In this document: positions 40,958 through 49,920 of the stretch, piece by piece
Numbering within the stretch: position 1 is the first letter of the stretch
Layout of the letters: each line of letters opens with the position of its first letter
Assembly: GCF_040640215.1 (NCBI RefSeq)
Contig: NZ_JBFABG010000006.1
Span: 310,001-374,000, forward strand
Length of the DNA stretch: 64,000 nt
From: Actinosynnema sp040640215
GTDB lineage: Bacteria; Actinomycetota; Actinomycetes; Mycobacteriales; Pseudonocardiaceae
Reading direction: 5' to 3'
Position numbers and translations under genes: made by a program
Notes under the pieces: generated by a model
Told to the model about the DNA's origin: nothing
What the model saw: only the letters and a program-made list of their open reading frames with translations
Databases searched by the model: none

Positions 40958-41440
40958 TCAACTCGGCAGGGCGGTGGACGTGGAGCAGGTGGGTGCGGCC
41001 ACAGTGGTGGACGTGGGCATCCCGGTCGTGGTCGGCGGACCGCCCGAGGCGAGGCGGGTGCCGTCGCAGAGGCCGGACTTCACGCGCCCGCCGGTGCTGT
41101 CGCTCTTGCCGAACACCAGGTACCTGGTGCCGATCTTGAGTTCGATGCCGCACGCAGACCCCTGGACGTGCGTGGCGATCTCGACGCGGCGCGGGACGTC
41201 GCCCTTGTACTCCCTGCCCACCAGGACCGTGTAGATGAACTGGTCTTCGACGCGGACTTCACGGCGTTTGGCCGTCACGACAGCGACGAACACGTGGTCT
41301 GCTCGGGCGTAACGCCAGGACTCGTTGTCGCCGGGAAAGCAGCTACACGCGTTCGCGGTCCCCGCGAACACGGCGGTCAGCAGTCCGGCCGCCACGGTCA
41401 CCGCTGCGGCTGCGTGCGCCAGGAAACGTAATCGTGCCAA
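40958..41440 (-). CDS. Secreted TIMP/NTR-like protein with N-terminal CxC, copy 2
   Basis: 160 residues starting at TTG 41440, which follows AGGGGGTTC; no better start is in frame. The signal peptide ARLRFLAHAAAAVTVAAG and the GTANACSC cleavage region closely match copy 1. The mature part has FIYTVLVGREYKGDVPRRVEI, SACGIELKIGTRYLVFGK and LCDGTRLASGGPP, with the same four Cys. It is a tandem duplicate of 40447-40947 and the first gene of the pair. Confidence 0.83.
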   Translation of the reverse strand: MARLRFLAHAAAAVTVAAGLLTAVFAGTANACSCFPGDNESWRYARADHVFVAVVTAKRREVRVEDQFIYTVLVGREYKGDVPRRVEIATHVQGSACGIELKIGTRYLVFGKSDSTGGRVKSGLCDGTRLASGGPPTTTGMPTSTTVAAPTCSTSTALPS

Positions 41441-41487
41441 GAGAACCCCCTGGTATCCAGGACGGTCGCGGCGGCACCGGGCCCAGC

Positions 41488-42780
41488 CTAACCCCCGGCG
41501 TGCAGTGCGAACCAGAGCTCGGCTCGCACCCCGGGCGAGTCCAGCGGCCGGCCCAGCAGCTCCTCCACGCGCCGCATCCGGTTGCGGATGGTGTGCCGGT
41601 GCACGCCCAGTTTCGCCGCCGCCGGGTCCCACTGGCCGTGGCAGCCCAGCCAGACCCGCAGGGACTCGCGCAGCGACGCGTCCAGCGGGGCCAGCAGGGT
41701 GGCCGCGTGGTGGGCGACATCCGGTGCCAGCAAACCGGATCCGGGCACGTCGGCGAAGTTCGCGACGTGCTCCTCCCGGGCCCGCAGCGCTTCCCGGTAG
41801 CCCCGCGCGACGCTGCCCGCGTCGACCTCGCCGGAGCCGTGCGCGGGCCCGTCGACCTCCCGCGCGAGCAGCACGACGTGACCTTCGTGATCCGCCCGGA
41901 AACCGGGCGGGTCGGCGTGCTCCTCCCCCGCGAGTTCCTTCGGCAGCACGAAGACCCGGAAGGGTCCCGCCGGCGCGTCGGCGACCGGCTGCCCGGCCAG
42001 CAGCAGGCGGAACTGGGCGGTGCGGAGCTCGCGGCGCACCGCGCCCACCGCGTCGGACTGCGCGAGCGCGAGGGTGAGCAGGGACGCGGCGGTGTTGACG
42101 ATGTTGCGGTCGGCGACGTCCAGCGGACCGGCCGTGGCCACCGCCAGGTAGCCGCGCCGGCCGAGCACCTGCATCGCCAGGTGCCGCCCGTCCGCCTCCC
42201 AGGCCGAGCCCGCCGGGCCCGCGCCGAGCCGCCGGGCCTCGGCGCGCAGGTCGGGCAGCTCCCCGTCGGCGTGCGCGGTCGCGCCGGTCTCGTCGAGCAG
42301 CGCCACCGCGCCGCCGATCAGCACCGCCAGCCGGCGCACCACGGTCCCGGTCGAGGTCAGCGCGGCGCGGGTGAGCGCGCGCTGGGCGTCGCTCGTGCGG
42401 GTCAGGGCGGCGTACTCGTCCGCCGCGACGGCCCGCGACACGGCCTTGGTGATCGCGATGAACGGGACCTTGCGCGGGACCTCCACCAGCGGCAGCCCGG
42501 CCGCGCGGGCGGCGGCGACCAGGTCGGCGGGCACGTGCCGGTGGCTCAGCCCGGTGCCGAACCCGAGGCCGGCCGCGCCCGCGCCGACCAGCCGGCGCAC
42601 GTAGGCGCGGTGCGGGCCGAGCGCGATGCCGGTGGTGAGCAGCAGCTCCCCGCCTTCGAGGAACGGCGTCGGGTCGGCCAGCTCCGTGCTGTGCACCCAG
42701 GACACCGGCCGGTCCAGGCCCGCGTCGACCTGCACCGTCAGGCCCACCTCGCGGGCCAGGCTCTCCACCGTGAGCGGCAT
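41488..42780 (-). CDS. PucR family transcriptional regulator
   Basis: 430 residues from ATG 42780. N-terminal PucR domain (LAREVGLTVQVDAGLDRPVSWVHSTELADPTPFLEGGELLLTTG pattern, about 1-120), a GGDEF-like middle, and the C-terminal helix-turn-helix HHAATLLAPLDASL, LGVHRHTIRNRMRRVEELLGRPLD. It is divergent from the gabT-like gene with an 81-base gap holding a perfect inverted repeat (42782-42799). It probably responds to GABA or a related amine and controls the divergent operon. Confidence 0.93.
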   Translation of the reverse strand: MPLTVESLAREVGLTVQVDAGLDRPVSWVHSTELADPTPFLEGGELLLTTGIALGPHRAYVRRLVGAGAAGLGFGTGLSHRHVPADLVAAARAAGLPLVEVPRKVPFIAITKAVSRAVAADEYAALTRTSDAQRALTRAALTSTGTVVRRLAVLIGGAVALLDETGATAHADGELPDLRAEARRLGAGPAGSAWEADGRHLAMQVLGRRGYLAVATAGPLDVADRNIVNTAASLLTLALAQSDAVGAVRRELRTAQFRLLLAGQPVADAPAGPFRVFVLPKELAGEEHADPPGFRADHEGHVVLLAREVDGPAHGSGEVDAGSVARGYREALRAREEHVANFADVPGSGLLAPDVAHHAATLLAPLDASLRESLRVWLGCHGQWDPAAAKLGVHRHTIRNRMRRVEELLGRPLDSPGVRAELWFALHAGG

Positions 42781-42781
42781 G

Positions 42782-42799
42782 GACACTTTGTACAGTGTC
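42782..42799. promoter_or_regulatory. Inverted-repeat operator in the PucR/transaminase divergent promoter
   Basis: Perfect repeat GACACT-TTGTAC-AGTGTC one base upstream of the PucR start and about 63 bases upstream of the transaminase start. This is a good candidate for PucR binding and autoregulation. Confidence 0.6.
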
Positions 42800-42861
42800 T
42801 CTGCCCACGTTCGCCATTCCCTCCACTGGCCGGTTCGGCTCCGGGGACGGATGCTGGACCC

Positions 42862-44142
42862 GTGACCCGACTGCGCACCCAGATCCCCGGCCCCCGGTCG
42901 TTGGAGCTCGCCGCCCGCCGCAAGGGCGCGGTCGCGGCCGGGGTGGGCTCGACCCTGCCGGTGTACGTGGAGCGGGCCGAGGACGGGGTGCTGGTCGACG
43001 TGGACGGCAACCGGCTGATCGACCTGGCGTCGGGCATCGCGGTGACCGGTGTCGGCAACCCCGCGCCACGCGTGGCGGCGGCCGTGCACGAGCAGATCGA
43101 CCGGTTCAGCCACACGTGCTTCATGGTCACGCCTTACGAGGGGTACGTGGAGGTGTGCGAGCGGCTCAACGCGTTGACGCCCGGCACCCACGAGAAGCGC
43201 TCCGTGCTGTTCAACTCCGGCGCGGAAGCGGTGGAGAACGCGGTGAAGATCGCCCGCCACGCCACCGGGCGCGCGCCGGTCGTCGTGTTCGACCACGCCT
43301 ACCACGGGCGCACGAACCTCACGATGGCGATGACCGCCAAGAACATGCCCTACAAGCACGGTTTCGGGCCGTTCGCGTCCGACGTGTACCGCGCACCGAT
43401 GTCCTACCCGTACCGCGACGGGCTGACCGGCCCCGAGGCCGCCGCGCGCACGGTCGACGTGATCGAGAAGCAGGTGGACAAGCCGGCGTGCCTGGTGATC
43501 GAGCCGATCCAGGGCGAGGGCGGGTTCATCGAGCCCGCCCCCGGCTTCCTCGCCGCGCTGGCGGCCTGGTGCCGGGAGAGCGGCGTGCTGCTCGTCGCCG
43601 ACGAGATCCAGACCGGGTTCTGCCGCACCGGCGCGTGGTTCGCCTGCGAGCACCAGGACGTGGTGCCGGACCTGGTCACGACCGCCAAGGGCATCGCGGG
43701 CGGGCTGCCGCTGGCCGCCGTGACCGGTCGCGCCGAGGTGCTGGACTCGGTGCACGCCGGCGGGCTGGGCGGGACCTACGGGGGCAACCCGGTCGCGTGC
43801 GCCGCCGCGCTGGGCGCGATCGACACCATGGTCGAGCTCGACCTGAACGCCGCCGCCCAGCGCATCGAGGAGACCGTGCTCCCCCGGCTGCGCGCCGCCG
43901 TCGGCGGGCACGGCGACGTGCGCGGGCGCGGTGCGATGCTGGCGGTCGAGTTCGCCGACCGGACCCCCGAGGTCGCCGCCCGGGTCGCCAGGGCGTGCCA
44001 CGCGGCCGGCGTGGTCGTCCTCACCTGCGGGACCCACGGCAACGTCATCCGCCTCCTGCCGCCGCTGGTGATCCCGGACGGGGTGCTGGCGGAGGGCGTG
44101 GCGGTGCTGGAACAGGCAATAGTCGAAGGAGTCGGACGATGA
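42862..44142 (+). CDS. gabT: 4-aminobutyrate aminotransferase (class III PLP enzyme)
   Basis: 426 residues from GTG 42862. Class III aminotransferase features: DVDGNRLIDLASGIAVTGVGN, FNSGAEAVENAVKIAR, FDHAYHGRTNLTMAMTAK, EPIQGEGGF, the cofactor Asp in VADEIQTGFCRTG, PLP-Lys in TTAKGIAGGLPL and GGTYGGNPVACAAAL. It likely moves the amino group of GABA to 2-oxoglutarate. A related omega-amine is possible. It overlaps the dehydrogenase gene by four bases (ATGA). Confidence 0.92.
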   Translation: MTRLRTQIPGPRSLELAARRKGAVAAGVGSTLPVYVERAEDGVLVDVDGNRLIDLASGIAVTGVGNPAPRVAAAVHEQIDRFSHTCFMVTPYEGYVEVCERLNALTPGTHEKRSVLFNSGAEAVENAVKIARHATGRAPVVVFDHAYHGRTNLTMAMTAKNMPYKHGFGPFASDVYRAPMSYPYRDGLTGPEAAARTVDVIEKQVDKPACLVIEPIQGEGGFIEPAPGFLAALAAWCRESGVLLVADEIQTGFCRTGAWFACEHQDVVPDLVTTAKGIAGGLPLAAVTGRAEVLDSVHAGGLGGTYGGNPVACAAALGAIDTMVELDLNAAAQRIEETVLPRLRAAVGGHGDVRGRGAMLAVEFADRTPEVAARVARACHAAGVVVLTCGTHGNVIRLLPPLVIPDGVLAEGVAVLEQAIVEGVGR

Positions 44143-45566
44143 ACACCCCGTACTGGGTCGCCGGGCAGGCCACGTCGAGCGCGGACGTGCTGGAGGTGCG
44201 CAGCCCGTTCGACGGCGCGCTCGCCGGCACGACGTCGAACGCGACGGCGCAGGACGTGGAACGCGCCGTCGCCGCCGCGTCCGACGTGGCCGAGGAGTTC
44301 GCGTCCCTGCCCGCGCACGCCCGCGCCGCCGCGCTGGACCACGTGTCCCGCCGGCTGGCCGAGCGCGCCGAGGAGGTCGCCGCGTTGATCACCGCCGAGT
44401 CCGGCAAGCCGCTGAAGTGGTCCCGGATGGAGGTGACCCGGGCGGTCTCGACGTTCCGCTGGGCCGCCGAGGAGGCCCGCCGGTTCTCCGGCGAGCTCCA
44501 GCGCCTGGACACCGACCCGGCGGCCTCCGGCCGGATGGCGCTGGTCCGACGGGCCCCGCGCGGCGTCGTGCTGGGCATCGCGCCGTTCAACTTCCCGCTG
44601 AACCTGGTGGCGCACAAGGTCGCGCCCGCCATCGCGGTCGGCGCGCCGATCGTCCTCAAGCCCGCGCCGTCGACCCCGCTGGTCGCGCTGCTGCTGGGGT
44701 CGATCCTGGCCGAGACCGACCTCCCGGCCGGGTCGTGGTCGGTGATCCCGGTGCCCAACGAGGTCGCGGGCGAGCTCGTCGCGGACCCGCGCCTGCCGAT
44801 CGTGTCGTTCACCGGGTCGGGCCCGGTGGGCTACGGAATCCTGGACCGCGTGCCGCGCAAGCACGTCGTGCTGGAGCTGGGCGGCAACGCCGCCGCCGTC
44901 GTCTGCCCCGACTGGGCGGACCTGGACTGGGCGGCGCAGCGGATCGCCACCTTCGCCATGTACCAGGGCGGCCAGTCGTGCATCTCGGTGCAGCGGGTGT
45001 ACCTGCACGCCGACGTGTACGACGAGGTGGCCGACGCGGTCGTGGCCCACGTGCGCAAGCTCGGCACCGGCGCGCCCCAGGACCCGTCGACCGACGTCGG
45101 CCCGCTGATCAACGAGGCCGCCGCGCAGCGCGTCGAGAGCTGGGTGGACGAGGCCGTCGCGGCGGGCGCGACCCTGCTGACCGGCGGGACCCGGGACGGC
45201 GCGGTGTACGCCCCGACCGTGCTGGCCGACGTGCCGGCGGACTGCAAGGTGGTGGACGAGGAGGTCTTCGGCCCGGTGGTCGTGCTGACCAGGGTGGAGT
45301 CGGTCGAGGAGGCGTTCGACAAGGTCAACGCCTCGCGGTTCGGCCTCCAGGCGGGCCTGTTCACCAACGACGTGCGGCTGGCGTTCAAGGCGTCCAAGCG
45401 CCTGGCGGTAGGCGGAGTGATCGTCGGCGACGTCCCGAGCTTCCGCGCGGACCAGATGCCCTACGGCGGCGTGAAGGAGTCCGGCACCGGCCGCGAAGGC
45501 GTACTGGCCGCGATGACCGACCTGACCGAGGAGCGCGTTCTGGTCCTCACCGGCCTGGACCTGTAA
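44139..45566 (+). CDS. NAD(P)-dependent aldehyde dehydrogenase, probable succinate-semialdehyde step
   Basis: 475 residues. Aldehyde dehydrogenase motifs are PFNFPLNLVAHKVAPAIAVG, the cofactor site FTGSGPVGYGI, the Glu in VVLELGGNA, the catalytic Cys in GGQSCISVQR and EEVFGPVVVLTRV. The PFNFPLN form differs from classical GabD (which usually has TPWNFP), so the exact aldehyde is inferred from its coupling to gabT. A long hairpin terminator follows at 45579. Confidence 0.9.
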   Translation: MNTPYWVAGQATSSADVLEVRSPFDGALAGTTSNATAQDVERAVAAASDVAEEFASLPAHARAAALDHVSRRLAERAEEVAALITAESGKPLKWSRMEVTRAVSTFRWAAEEARRFSGELQRLDTDPAASGRMALVRRAPRGVVLGIAPFNFPLNLVAHKVAPAIAVGAPIVLKPAPSTPLVALLLGSILAETDLPAGSWSVIPVPNEVAGELVADPRLPIVSFTGSGPVGYGILDRVPRKHVVLELGGNAAAVVCPDWADLDWAAQRIATFAMYQGGQSCISVQRVYLHADVYDEVADAVVAHVRKLGTGAPQDPSTDVGPLINEAAAQRVESWVDEAVAAGATLLTGGTRDGAVYAPTVLADVPADCKVVDEEVFGPVVVLTRVESVEEAFDKVNASRFGLQAGLFTNDVRLAFKASKRLAVGGVIVGDVPSFRADQMPYGGVKESGTGREGVLAAMTDLTEERVLVLTGLDL

Positions 45567-45578
45567 CCCACCCGACCG

Positions 45579-45629
45579 CTGCCCGCGCGTGCTCTCCACA
45601 CTGCCGGTGTGGAGAGCACGCACGGGCAG
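45579..45629 (+). terminator. Long hairpin terminator of the gabT operon
   Basis: 23-base arms (45579-45601 and 45607-45629) pair with a single mismatch around a 5-base loop TGCCG. The core is CGTGCTCTCCACAC / GTGTGGAGAGCACG. It starts 12 bases after the dehydrogenase stop. Confidence 0.85.
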
Positions 45630-46225
45630 ACTGTTGGGGATCTACTGGCGTGAACGACGGCAGCAATGCGGAACCCAACCGCCGAACACACGGTCACCGC
45701 GTGCGGTGTGAACCGCGATCCGCACCCATAGCGGCTCGGTAGTGACCCTTACTGAGCTGGCGATGCTCATGGAAAACCCGCAGCCCGCAGCCGATCACCA
45801 GATGAAGCACGCAATGCGACAAGTGACAGATTCTCGTGACAGCGGAACCAGCGCTCTGCCGTCCGCGCCTACCGAGTGAAGAGGCGGTGAGCACCGCTCT
45901 CGTTCGGGCCGGCCGCGTCGCTTGACCACAGAGAGTCGCCGTGAGGTGCGAACCCGCGCGAACCACGGCCCGGTCGGGTTTGTGGCGTGCCCGCCGCACG
46001 GAGGTGCCCAGGTAGTGAACACCTCTGCCCTGCGCTTGCCGATGAGCCCATCCACGCAGGTTGGGGTATACGGAGCACACAAGTCCGGACTGCCGCCGCC
46101 GACACCAGCGACTGGGCGGCCTCCTCAACACCCACCACCAGGCGGTCCGGCCTGCACGAACGGCATCCCCGGCAAGCACAGTGCCGGGGAGCCGGGAGCG
46201 ACGGTCTCGTGGGGCTCGATCCGGG
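45630..46225. other. Gene-poor gap left of the type VII-associated cluster
   Basis: About 600 bases with lower and less regular GC3 than the flanks. One 45-codon frame (45742-45879) is the only plausible small gene. Other open frames have no codon bias and no recognisable features. It may be decayed DNA. Confidence 0.5.
45742..45879 (+). CDS. Possible small hypothetical protein
   Basis: 45 residues from GTG 45742. Helical, with TLTELAMLMENPQPAADHQMKHAMRQ at most of its first half. Codon use is not strongly biased and no ribosome site is evident, so it may be chance. Confidence 0.25.
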   Translation: MTLTELAMLMENPQPAADHQMKHAMRQVTDSRDSGTSALPSAPTE

Positions 46226-47425
46226 TCACCGCTTCTTCTTGCGCTTGCCGGAGCCGGGCACGGTCCCGGTCTTCACTCGGGCAGGGGGTTCGGGGTATGC
46301 CTCGATGTAGTTCTGCCCCTCCATGAAGCTCAGGAAGCTTTTCACCACCAAGCGGTACAGGACGTACAGGAACCCGATGGAGGCGACAGCGAGGATCGCG
46401 ACGTTCCAGGGGTTCACCACCCCGTCCACGACGTAGAACTGTTCCTGCCACTTCGTCGAGCCCGTGGCCAGCGACAGCGTCATGCCCGACAAGGCGAACA
46501 GTGGCATCAGCAGGAAGCCGGCCACGGGGATCAGGCGGTACGGTCGGTAGTCGGTGCGGTAGTGGACGCCGGCGCGGCGCTGGGCGCGGGTGAGCGCGTT
46601 GGTCCTGCGGACACCGCTCTTCCGCCGCCACTCGTCCTCGGCGAGTTCGCCGTCGTCGACTTCCACCTCGGCTGATCGCGCCTTGACCGCGCGCAGAACG
46701 GTACGTCCGACCCCATGCGTAACCGGCACGAGCAGTTCGCGTGCGGTGCCGACGATGTGCAGCGCGGGACCGGGAGTCACGTCGAACTCGCGTGCGTTCG
46801 CCTCCGGCAGACCGGAGAACACCAGCACCCGGCAGACCGTCTCCTGTTCGACGTCGACCAACTCGATGGACCGAAGCGCCTGCCACGGCACCGCGATCGC
46901 GTCACGTGACCGCTTCCGGCGTGAGGCCAGACTGTCCAGTACGAGTCTGTCGTGCCGAACGCACAACCGCGCCTTGAGACCCCTGGCACGAAACGGGATC
47001 TCCAGTCGCGACGCGATCAACTCGTCCGTGACGGGGCGGGTCATGACGAGCCGTACTGCCTCGCTCAACGCCCAGCAGGCCACGATCAACCCCACGCCGA
47101 CCGCAAGCGCGATCGGCGCGTTCCTCTTCTCCGTGAGGGAGAGGCAGGTGAAGACCGCGAGGAACAGACCCGGAATTGCCGCCCAGCGGACCCAGATCGG
47201 CCACATCGTCGTGCGGTGCCGATGCCACCAGAGCCCGGTGCCGATGATCAACCAGATGCCGATGCCGCCCAACAGCATGTCGACCGGCCCGGTCGGGGAC
47301 GGATCGGCTCGGCCTGCGAGTTCGGCGTCCCACGCATCAAGGCGCGTGTAGGCGACGACCGGTACGGCCGCGCCGAGGGTGACCAGGATCAGTCCGGCCG
47401 TCCTGCGCGCGAACGCCTCGATCAC
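46226..47425 (-). CDS. Polytopic membrane protein with central soluble domain, last gene of the type VII-associated set
   Basis: 399 residues from GTG 47425, overlapping the previous stop (GTGA). Membrane helices lie at about 8-28, 52-68, 79-96, 102-122, then about 300-322 and 346-366. The soluble segment of about 130-290 looks like a PH-type beta domain (LCVRHDRLVLDSLASRRKRSR, VPWQALRSIELVDV, GPALHIVGTARELLVPV). The tail is very basic (GSGKRKKKR). No family is firmly recognised. Its coupling to the helical gene upstream places it in the cluster. Confidence 0.8.
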   Translation of the reverse strand: MIEAFARRTAGLILVTLGAAVPVVAYTRLDAWDAELAGRADPSPTGPVDMLLGGIGIWLIIGTGLWWHRHRTTMWPIWVRWAAIPGLFLAVFTCLSLTEKRNAPIALAVGVGLIVACWALSEAVRLVMTRPVTDELIASRLEIPFRARGLKARLCVRHDRLVLDSLASRRKRSRDAIAVPWQALRSIELVDVEQETVCRVLVFSGLPEANAREFDVTPGPALHIVGTARELLVPVTHGVGRTVLRAVKARSAEVEVDDGELAEDEWRRKSGVRRTNALTRAQRRAGVHYRTDYRPYRLIPVAGFLLMPLFALSGMTLSLATGSTKWQEQFYVVDGVVNPWNVAILAVASIGFLYVLYRLVVKSFLSFMEGQNYIEAYPEPPARVKTGTVPGSGKRKKKR

Positions 47426-48720
47426 AGGTCGCCTTCCACGCGCCGGAACGGGTCCGTCCTGCCCGCGTTCCCGCGCTGCTCCTCCCAGTGCTTTTTCCAG
47501 GCTTCGTCTTTCACGTCCTGTTTGACCTGGGCATCGGCCTCGCGGTGGGTCTGGTCGCTCCACTCCTGGACCGCCGCGTTGCCGAGGATTTTGGGGTAGT
47601 TCGGGAGGCTGACCTCCGGCCGGCCGGGCCCGAGGGAGATCTCTCGTTCGAGCATGTCGCCGGCGTTGTCCAGCCGGGGGTCGCCGGTGCCCATGCGTTC
47701 GCGGAGGTTGTCGTTGCGCGTGCCCGCCAGCGAGTCGATCGCGTCCTTCTTGTCGCCTTTCAGCTTCTCGCCCTGGTCGCCGAGAGCCTCCAACCGCTTG
47801 GCGTCACCCGCGTCGAGCTTGCCCGCCTGCGCCTTCTTCGCCATGTTCAGCGCCTGGTTGGCGTGCTTCGCGGCGTCGCGGTTGTAGTTCGTCACGGTCT
47901 TTTCGAGGTTCCTGGTCGTTCCCTTGATCATGTTCCGCGAGTTCTTGGCGTCGTCGGCGACCTTCTCAAGCTGCTTGACCACTTTGCTGATCTTCTTGGC
48001 GTTCTTGCCTGCCGTGATCGCGCCCTGCACGACGGTGTCGGCGATGAACGCCGCCTGGGACGCACCGAACGTGACCGGTGCCAGCGCGGTCGCCGCCGCG
48101 AACTTGATGATCGCGTTCGACACGAACGCCGCGATGGCGTCACGGACCGCGCCGCGCACGACACCGACGGCCGACGCGGCCACGGTCATGGCGTGGGCGG
48201 CGGAGGTGGCGTGGCCGGCACCGCCCGCGACCACGTTGGAGAAGTCCCGCACGGCCTTGCGGTAACCGTCGATCGCCGCACCCTGGGAACCGCTCAGCGT
48301 GTCGAGGGTGTCAGAGTACTTCTCGGAGGTCTCCCGCATGCGCTCTGCGATGTTGTTCCACGTCGTCGCCATCGCGTTCACAGCGTCCGGGTCGCCCGCG
48401 AGCAGGTCGAGGCATTCCTTGAGGAATCCGATGTGCTCGATGAGCCAGCCGATGCCCGCGGACAGCAGGCTGCCCAGCGGGTTGGTCACGAACCCGAGCA
48501 GGTCCATGCCGACTGCGGCGAGGTCACCGGCGACGGCACCCCAGTCGCCCTTGACCCCGTCGTAGATCGTGTTGGCGGCGCTGCCGAAGATGCCGGAGGC
48601 GTCCCATGCCTGGGTCGGGCTGTCGAAGTTGGAGAACCCGGTGAGATCGTCGGCTTCGAATCCCTCGGACGCGGTGAGGGGGTTCAGTTCCGTGGTGTTC
48701 TTCGGTTCCTCGTCGCTCAC
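47422..48720 (-). CDS. WXG/LXG-like helical protein, possible type VII substrate
   Basis: 432 residues from ATG 48720. Largely helical. The region around 60-190 has features of WXG-type or PPE-like helical hairpins (ATTWNNIAERMRETSEKYSDTLDTLSGSQGAAIDGYRKAV), then hydrophobic Ala-rich helices (VSNAIIKFAAATALAPVTFGASQAAF) and a charged coiled-coil (VVKQLEKVADDAKNSRNMIK). The C-terminus is acidic/basic mixed, without a known toxin motif. It may be an effector or structural partner. Its start overlaps the EspC-like gene stop by four bases. Confidence 0.75.
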   Translation of the reverse strand: MSDEEPKNTTELNPLTASEGFEADDLTGFSNFDSPTQAWDASGIFGSAANTIYDGVKGDWGAVAGDLAAVGMDLLGFVTNPLGSLLSAGIGWLIEHIGFLKECLDLLAGDPDAVNAMATTWNNIAERMRETSEKYSDTLDTLSGSQGAAIDGYRKAVRDFSNVVAGGAGHATSAAHAMTVAASAVGVVRGAVRDAIAAFVSNAIIKFAAATALAPVTFGASQAAFIADTVVQGAITAGKNAKKISKVVKQLEKVADDAKNSRNMIKGTTRNLEKTVTNYNRDAAKHANQALNMAKKAQAGKLDAGDAKRLEALGDQGEKLKGDKKDAIDSLAGTRNDNLRERMGTGDPRLDNAGDMLEREISLGPGRPEVSLPNYPKILGNAAVQEWSDQTHREADAQVKQDVKDEAWKKHWEEQRGNAGRTDPFRRVEGDL

Positions 48721-49046
48721 GGTTTGGCTCCGTCCAGGCCTTCACGCAGCTTCCCGAACGCCTGCGCCATTGCCTCTTCCTGGTCGGCGTAGGTCTGGCG
48801 CATGCCGGCGAAACGCTCCACCACCGCGTCGCCCGCTTGCTTGACCGTGCCGACGTACTCGCTCGCGTCGTCCGTCCAGTTCTTCATCACCAGCGCGAAG
48901 AACTGGCCGACGACGCCCCATGCCTGCACGTTGCCGACGTAGTCGGACGCCGCGTCCGCCGCGTCCGGGAGTCCCGTGATGAGCGCCTTGAGTTCGCGCT
49001 CGTGCGCTTCGAGCACCGCGAGGTCGACTTGGTACCCGCCGGACAT
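48717..49046 (-). CDS. EspC-family type VII secretion target (WXG100-like)
   Basis: 109 residues from ATG 49046 in a TGATG overlap; TTG/GTG codons just upstream are also in frame. The layout YQVDLAVLEAHERELKALITGLPDAADAASDY, then AWGVVGQFFALVM and DAVVERFAGMRQTYADQEEA, is that of the EspC-like group: two helices around a small turn, with the final YxxxE-like YADQEEA that can act as a secretion signal. Such proteins are exported by ESX systems as dimers with partners. Confidence 0.82.
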   Translation of the reverse strand: MSGGYQVDLAVLEAHERELKALITGLPDAADAASDYVGNVQAWGVVGQFFALVMKNWTDDASEYVGTVKQAGDAVVERFAGMRQTYADQEEAMAQAFGKLREGLDGAKP

Positions 49047-49564
49047 CACCAACCACCGTCCTTCTTGAACAGGCCGCGCTGGTCGTAATCGGTGTCGTCG
49101 TCCTCGACCGGGCGACGCACCGGCCGGGCGGCTGGCGTCTGCCGGGTCGCCGCCGCGTCCTGCTGTTCCTCGTTCACCACGAACTGCGGCTGCGGCTCGC
49201 CGGTGTGCTCGTCGGAGACGTCGATCGGCGGGATCTGCTCCCGGACGAAACGCATCGCGTCGCTGTTGTCGCCGACCACCGGAGCCATGATCGTGGCGAT
49301 TTGGTCGACGGCCCGCGCCTGGGCGCGCTTTGCCGTGGACATCACCAGCGCGGCCAGGCGTTCCTTCGGCATGTCGTCGGCCTTCGAACCGAACGACAAG
49401 CTCACCAAGGCACCGCCCGCGCTGACGCTCACGCTCACCGCACCATCGGAGCTGGTGGCGGAACCGGTCAGCTCGGCGATCCTGGCTTTGGCTTCCTCAG
49501 CCCGCTCCAAGAGGGCCGACGTGCGGCTCTCGTGATCTTCGATCATCCGGTGGGGGTCGGTCAT
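49046..49564 (-). CDS. YbaB/EbfC-family protein
   Basis: 172 residues from ATG 49564 after GAGGAGAGC. YbaB fold: RTSALLERAEEAKARIAELTGSATSSDGAVSVSVSAGGALVSLSFG, then ERLAALVMSTAKRAQARAVDQIATIM. An acidic and disordered tail follows (about 120-172). YbaB proteins bind DNA as nucleoid factors, but in actinomycete ESX-linked loci they occur as companions of WXG proteins. It overlaps the EspC-like gene by one base. Confidence 0.85.
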   Translation of the reverse strand: MTDPHRMIEDHESRTSALLERAEEAKARIAELTGSATSSDGAVSVSVSAGGALVSLSFGSKADDMPKERLAALVMSTAKRAQARAVDQIATIMAPVVGDNSDAMRFVREQIPPIDVSDEHTGEPQPQFVVNEEQQDAAATRQTPAARPVRRPVEDDDTDYDQRGLFKKDGGW

Positions 49565-49574
49565 CAAGCTCTCC

Positions 49575-49910
49575 TCACGAGGAAACCACCATGTCGGCGA
49601 TGCGGCGCAGCCGGCCCGCGACCCAGCCGTGGTCGTGTGACAGCACACGCCGGGCGCAGGCTTCGAGGCGACTCCACAAGTTCAGCTCCCACCACTGGCG
49701 CACCCAGTCCGGTTCGTCGGGCATGAACCCGGCCAGCAGCACCCGACAGCGCTCGTCGTCGGGCAGCGCCCCGGAGACGGCGAAGGTCACGCCCGTGCCG
49801 AATGGCATCAGCGTCGGCATGGCGTTCAGCCGGCGGCGTGCCAGGCGTTGCAGCGAGCCCATCTCGCCGCGCGGGAACGCCGGCCGGTGATCGTCCAGCC
49901 GCCCGGTCAC
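49575..49910 (-). CDS. Hypothetical protein in the type VII-associated cluster
   Basis: 111 residues from GTG 49910, chosen for GAGGA just upstream; ATG 49940 would overlap the EspG-like gene end. Contains GVTFAVSGALPDDERCRVLLAGFMPDEPDWVRQWW and ends with helical LEACARRVLSHDHGWVAGRLRRIADMV. I do not recognise the family. Position between an EspG-like and a YbaB-like gene suggests a helper role. Confidence 0.7.
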   Translation of the reverse strand: MTGRLDDHRPAFPRGEMGSLQRLARRRLNAMPTLMPFGTGVTFAVSGALPDDERCRVLLAGFMPDEPDWVRQWWELNLWSRLEACARRVLSHDHGWVAGRLRRIADMVVSS

Positions 49911-49920
49911 CGCCCGGTCC

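Noticed and set aside
45694..46179. Overlapping minus-strand open frames in the gap left of the type VII-associated cluster
   Set aside because: No codon bias, no ribosome sites and no recognisable sequence; composition suggests non-coding or decayed DNA.
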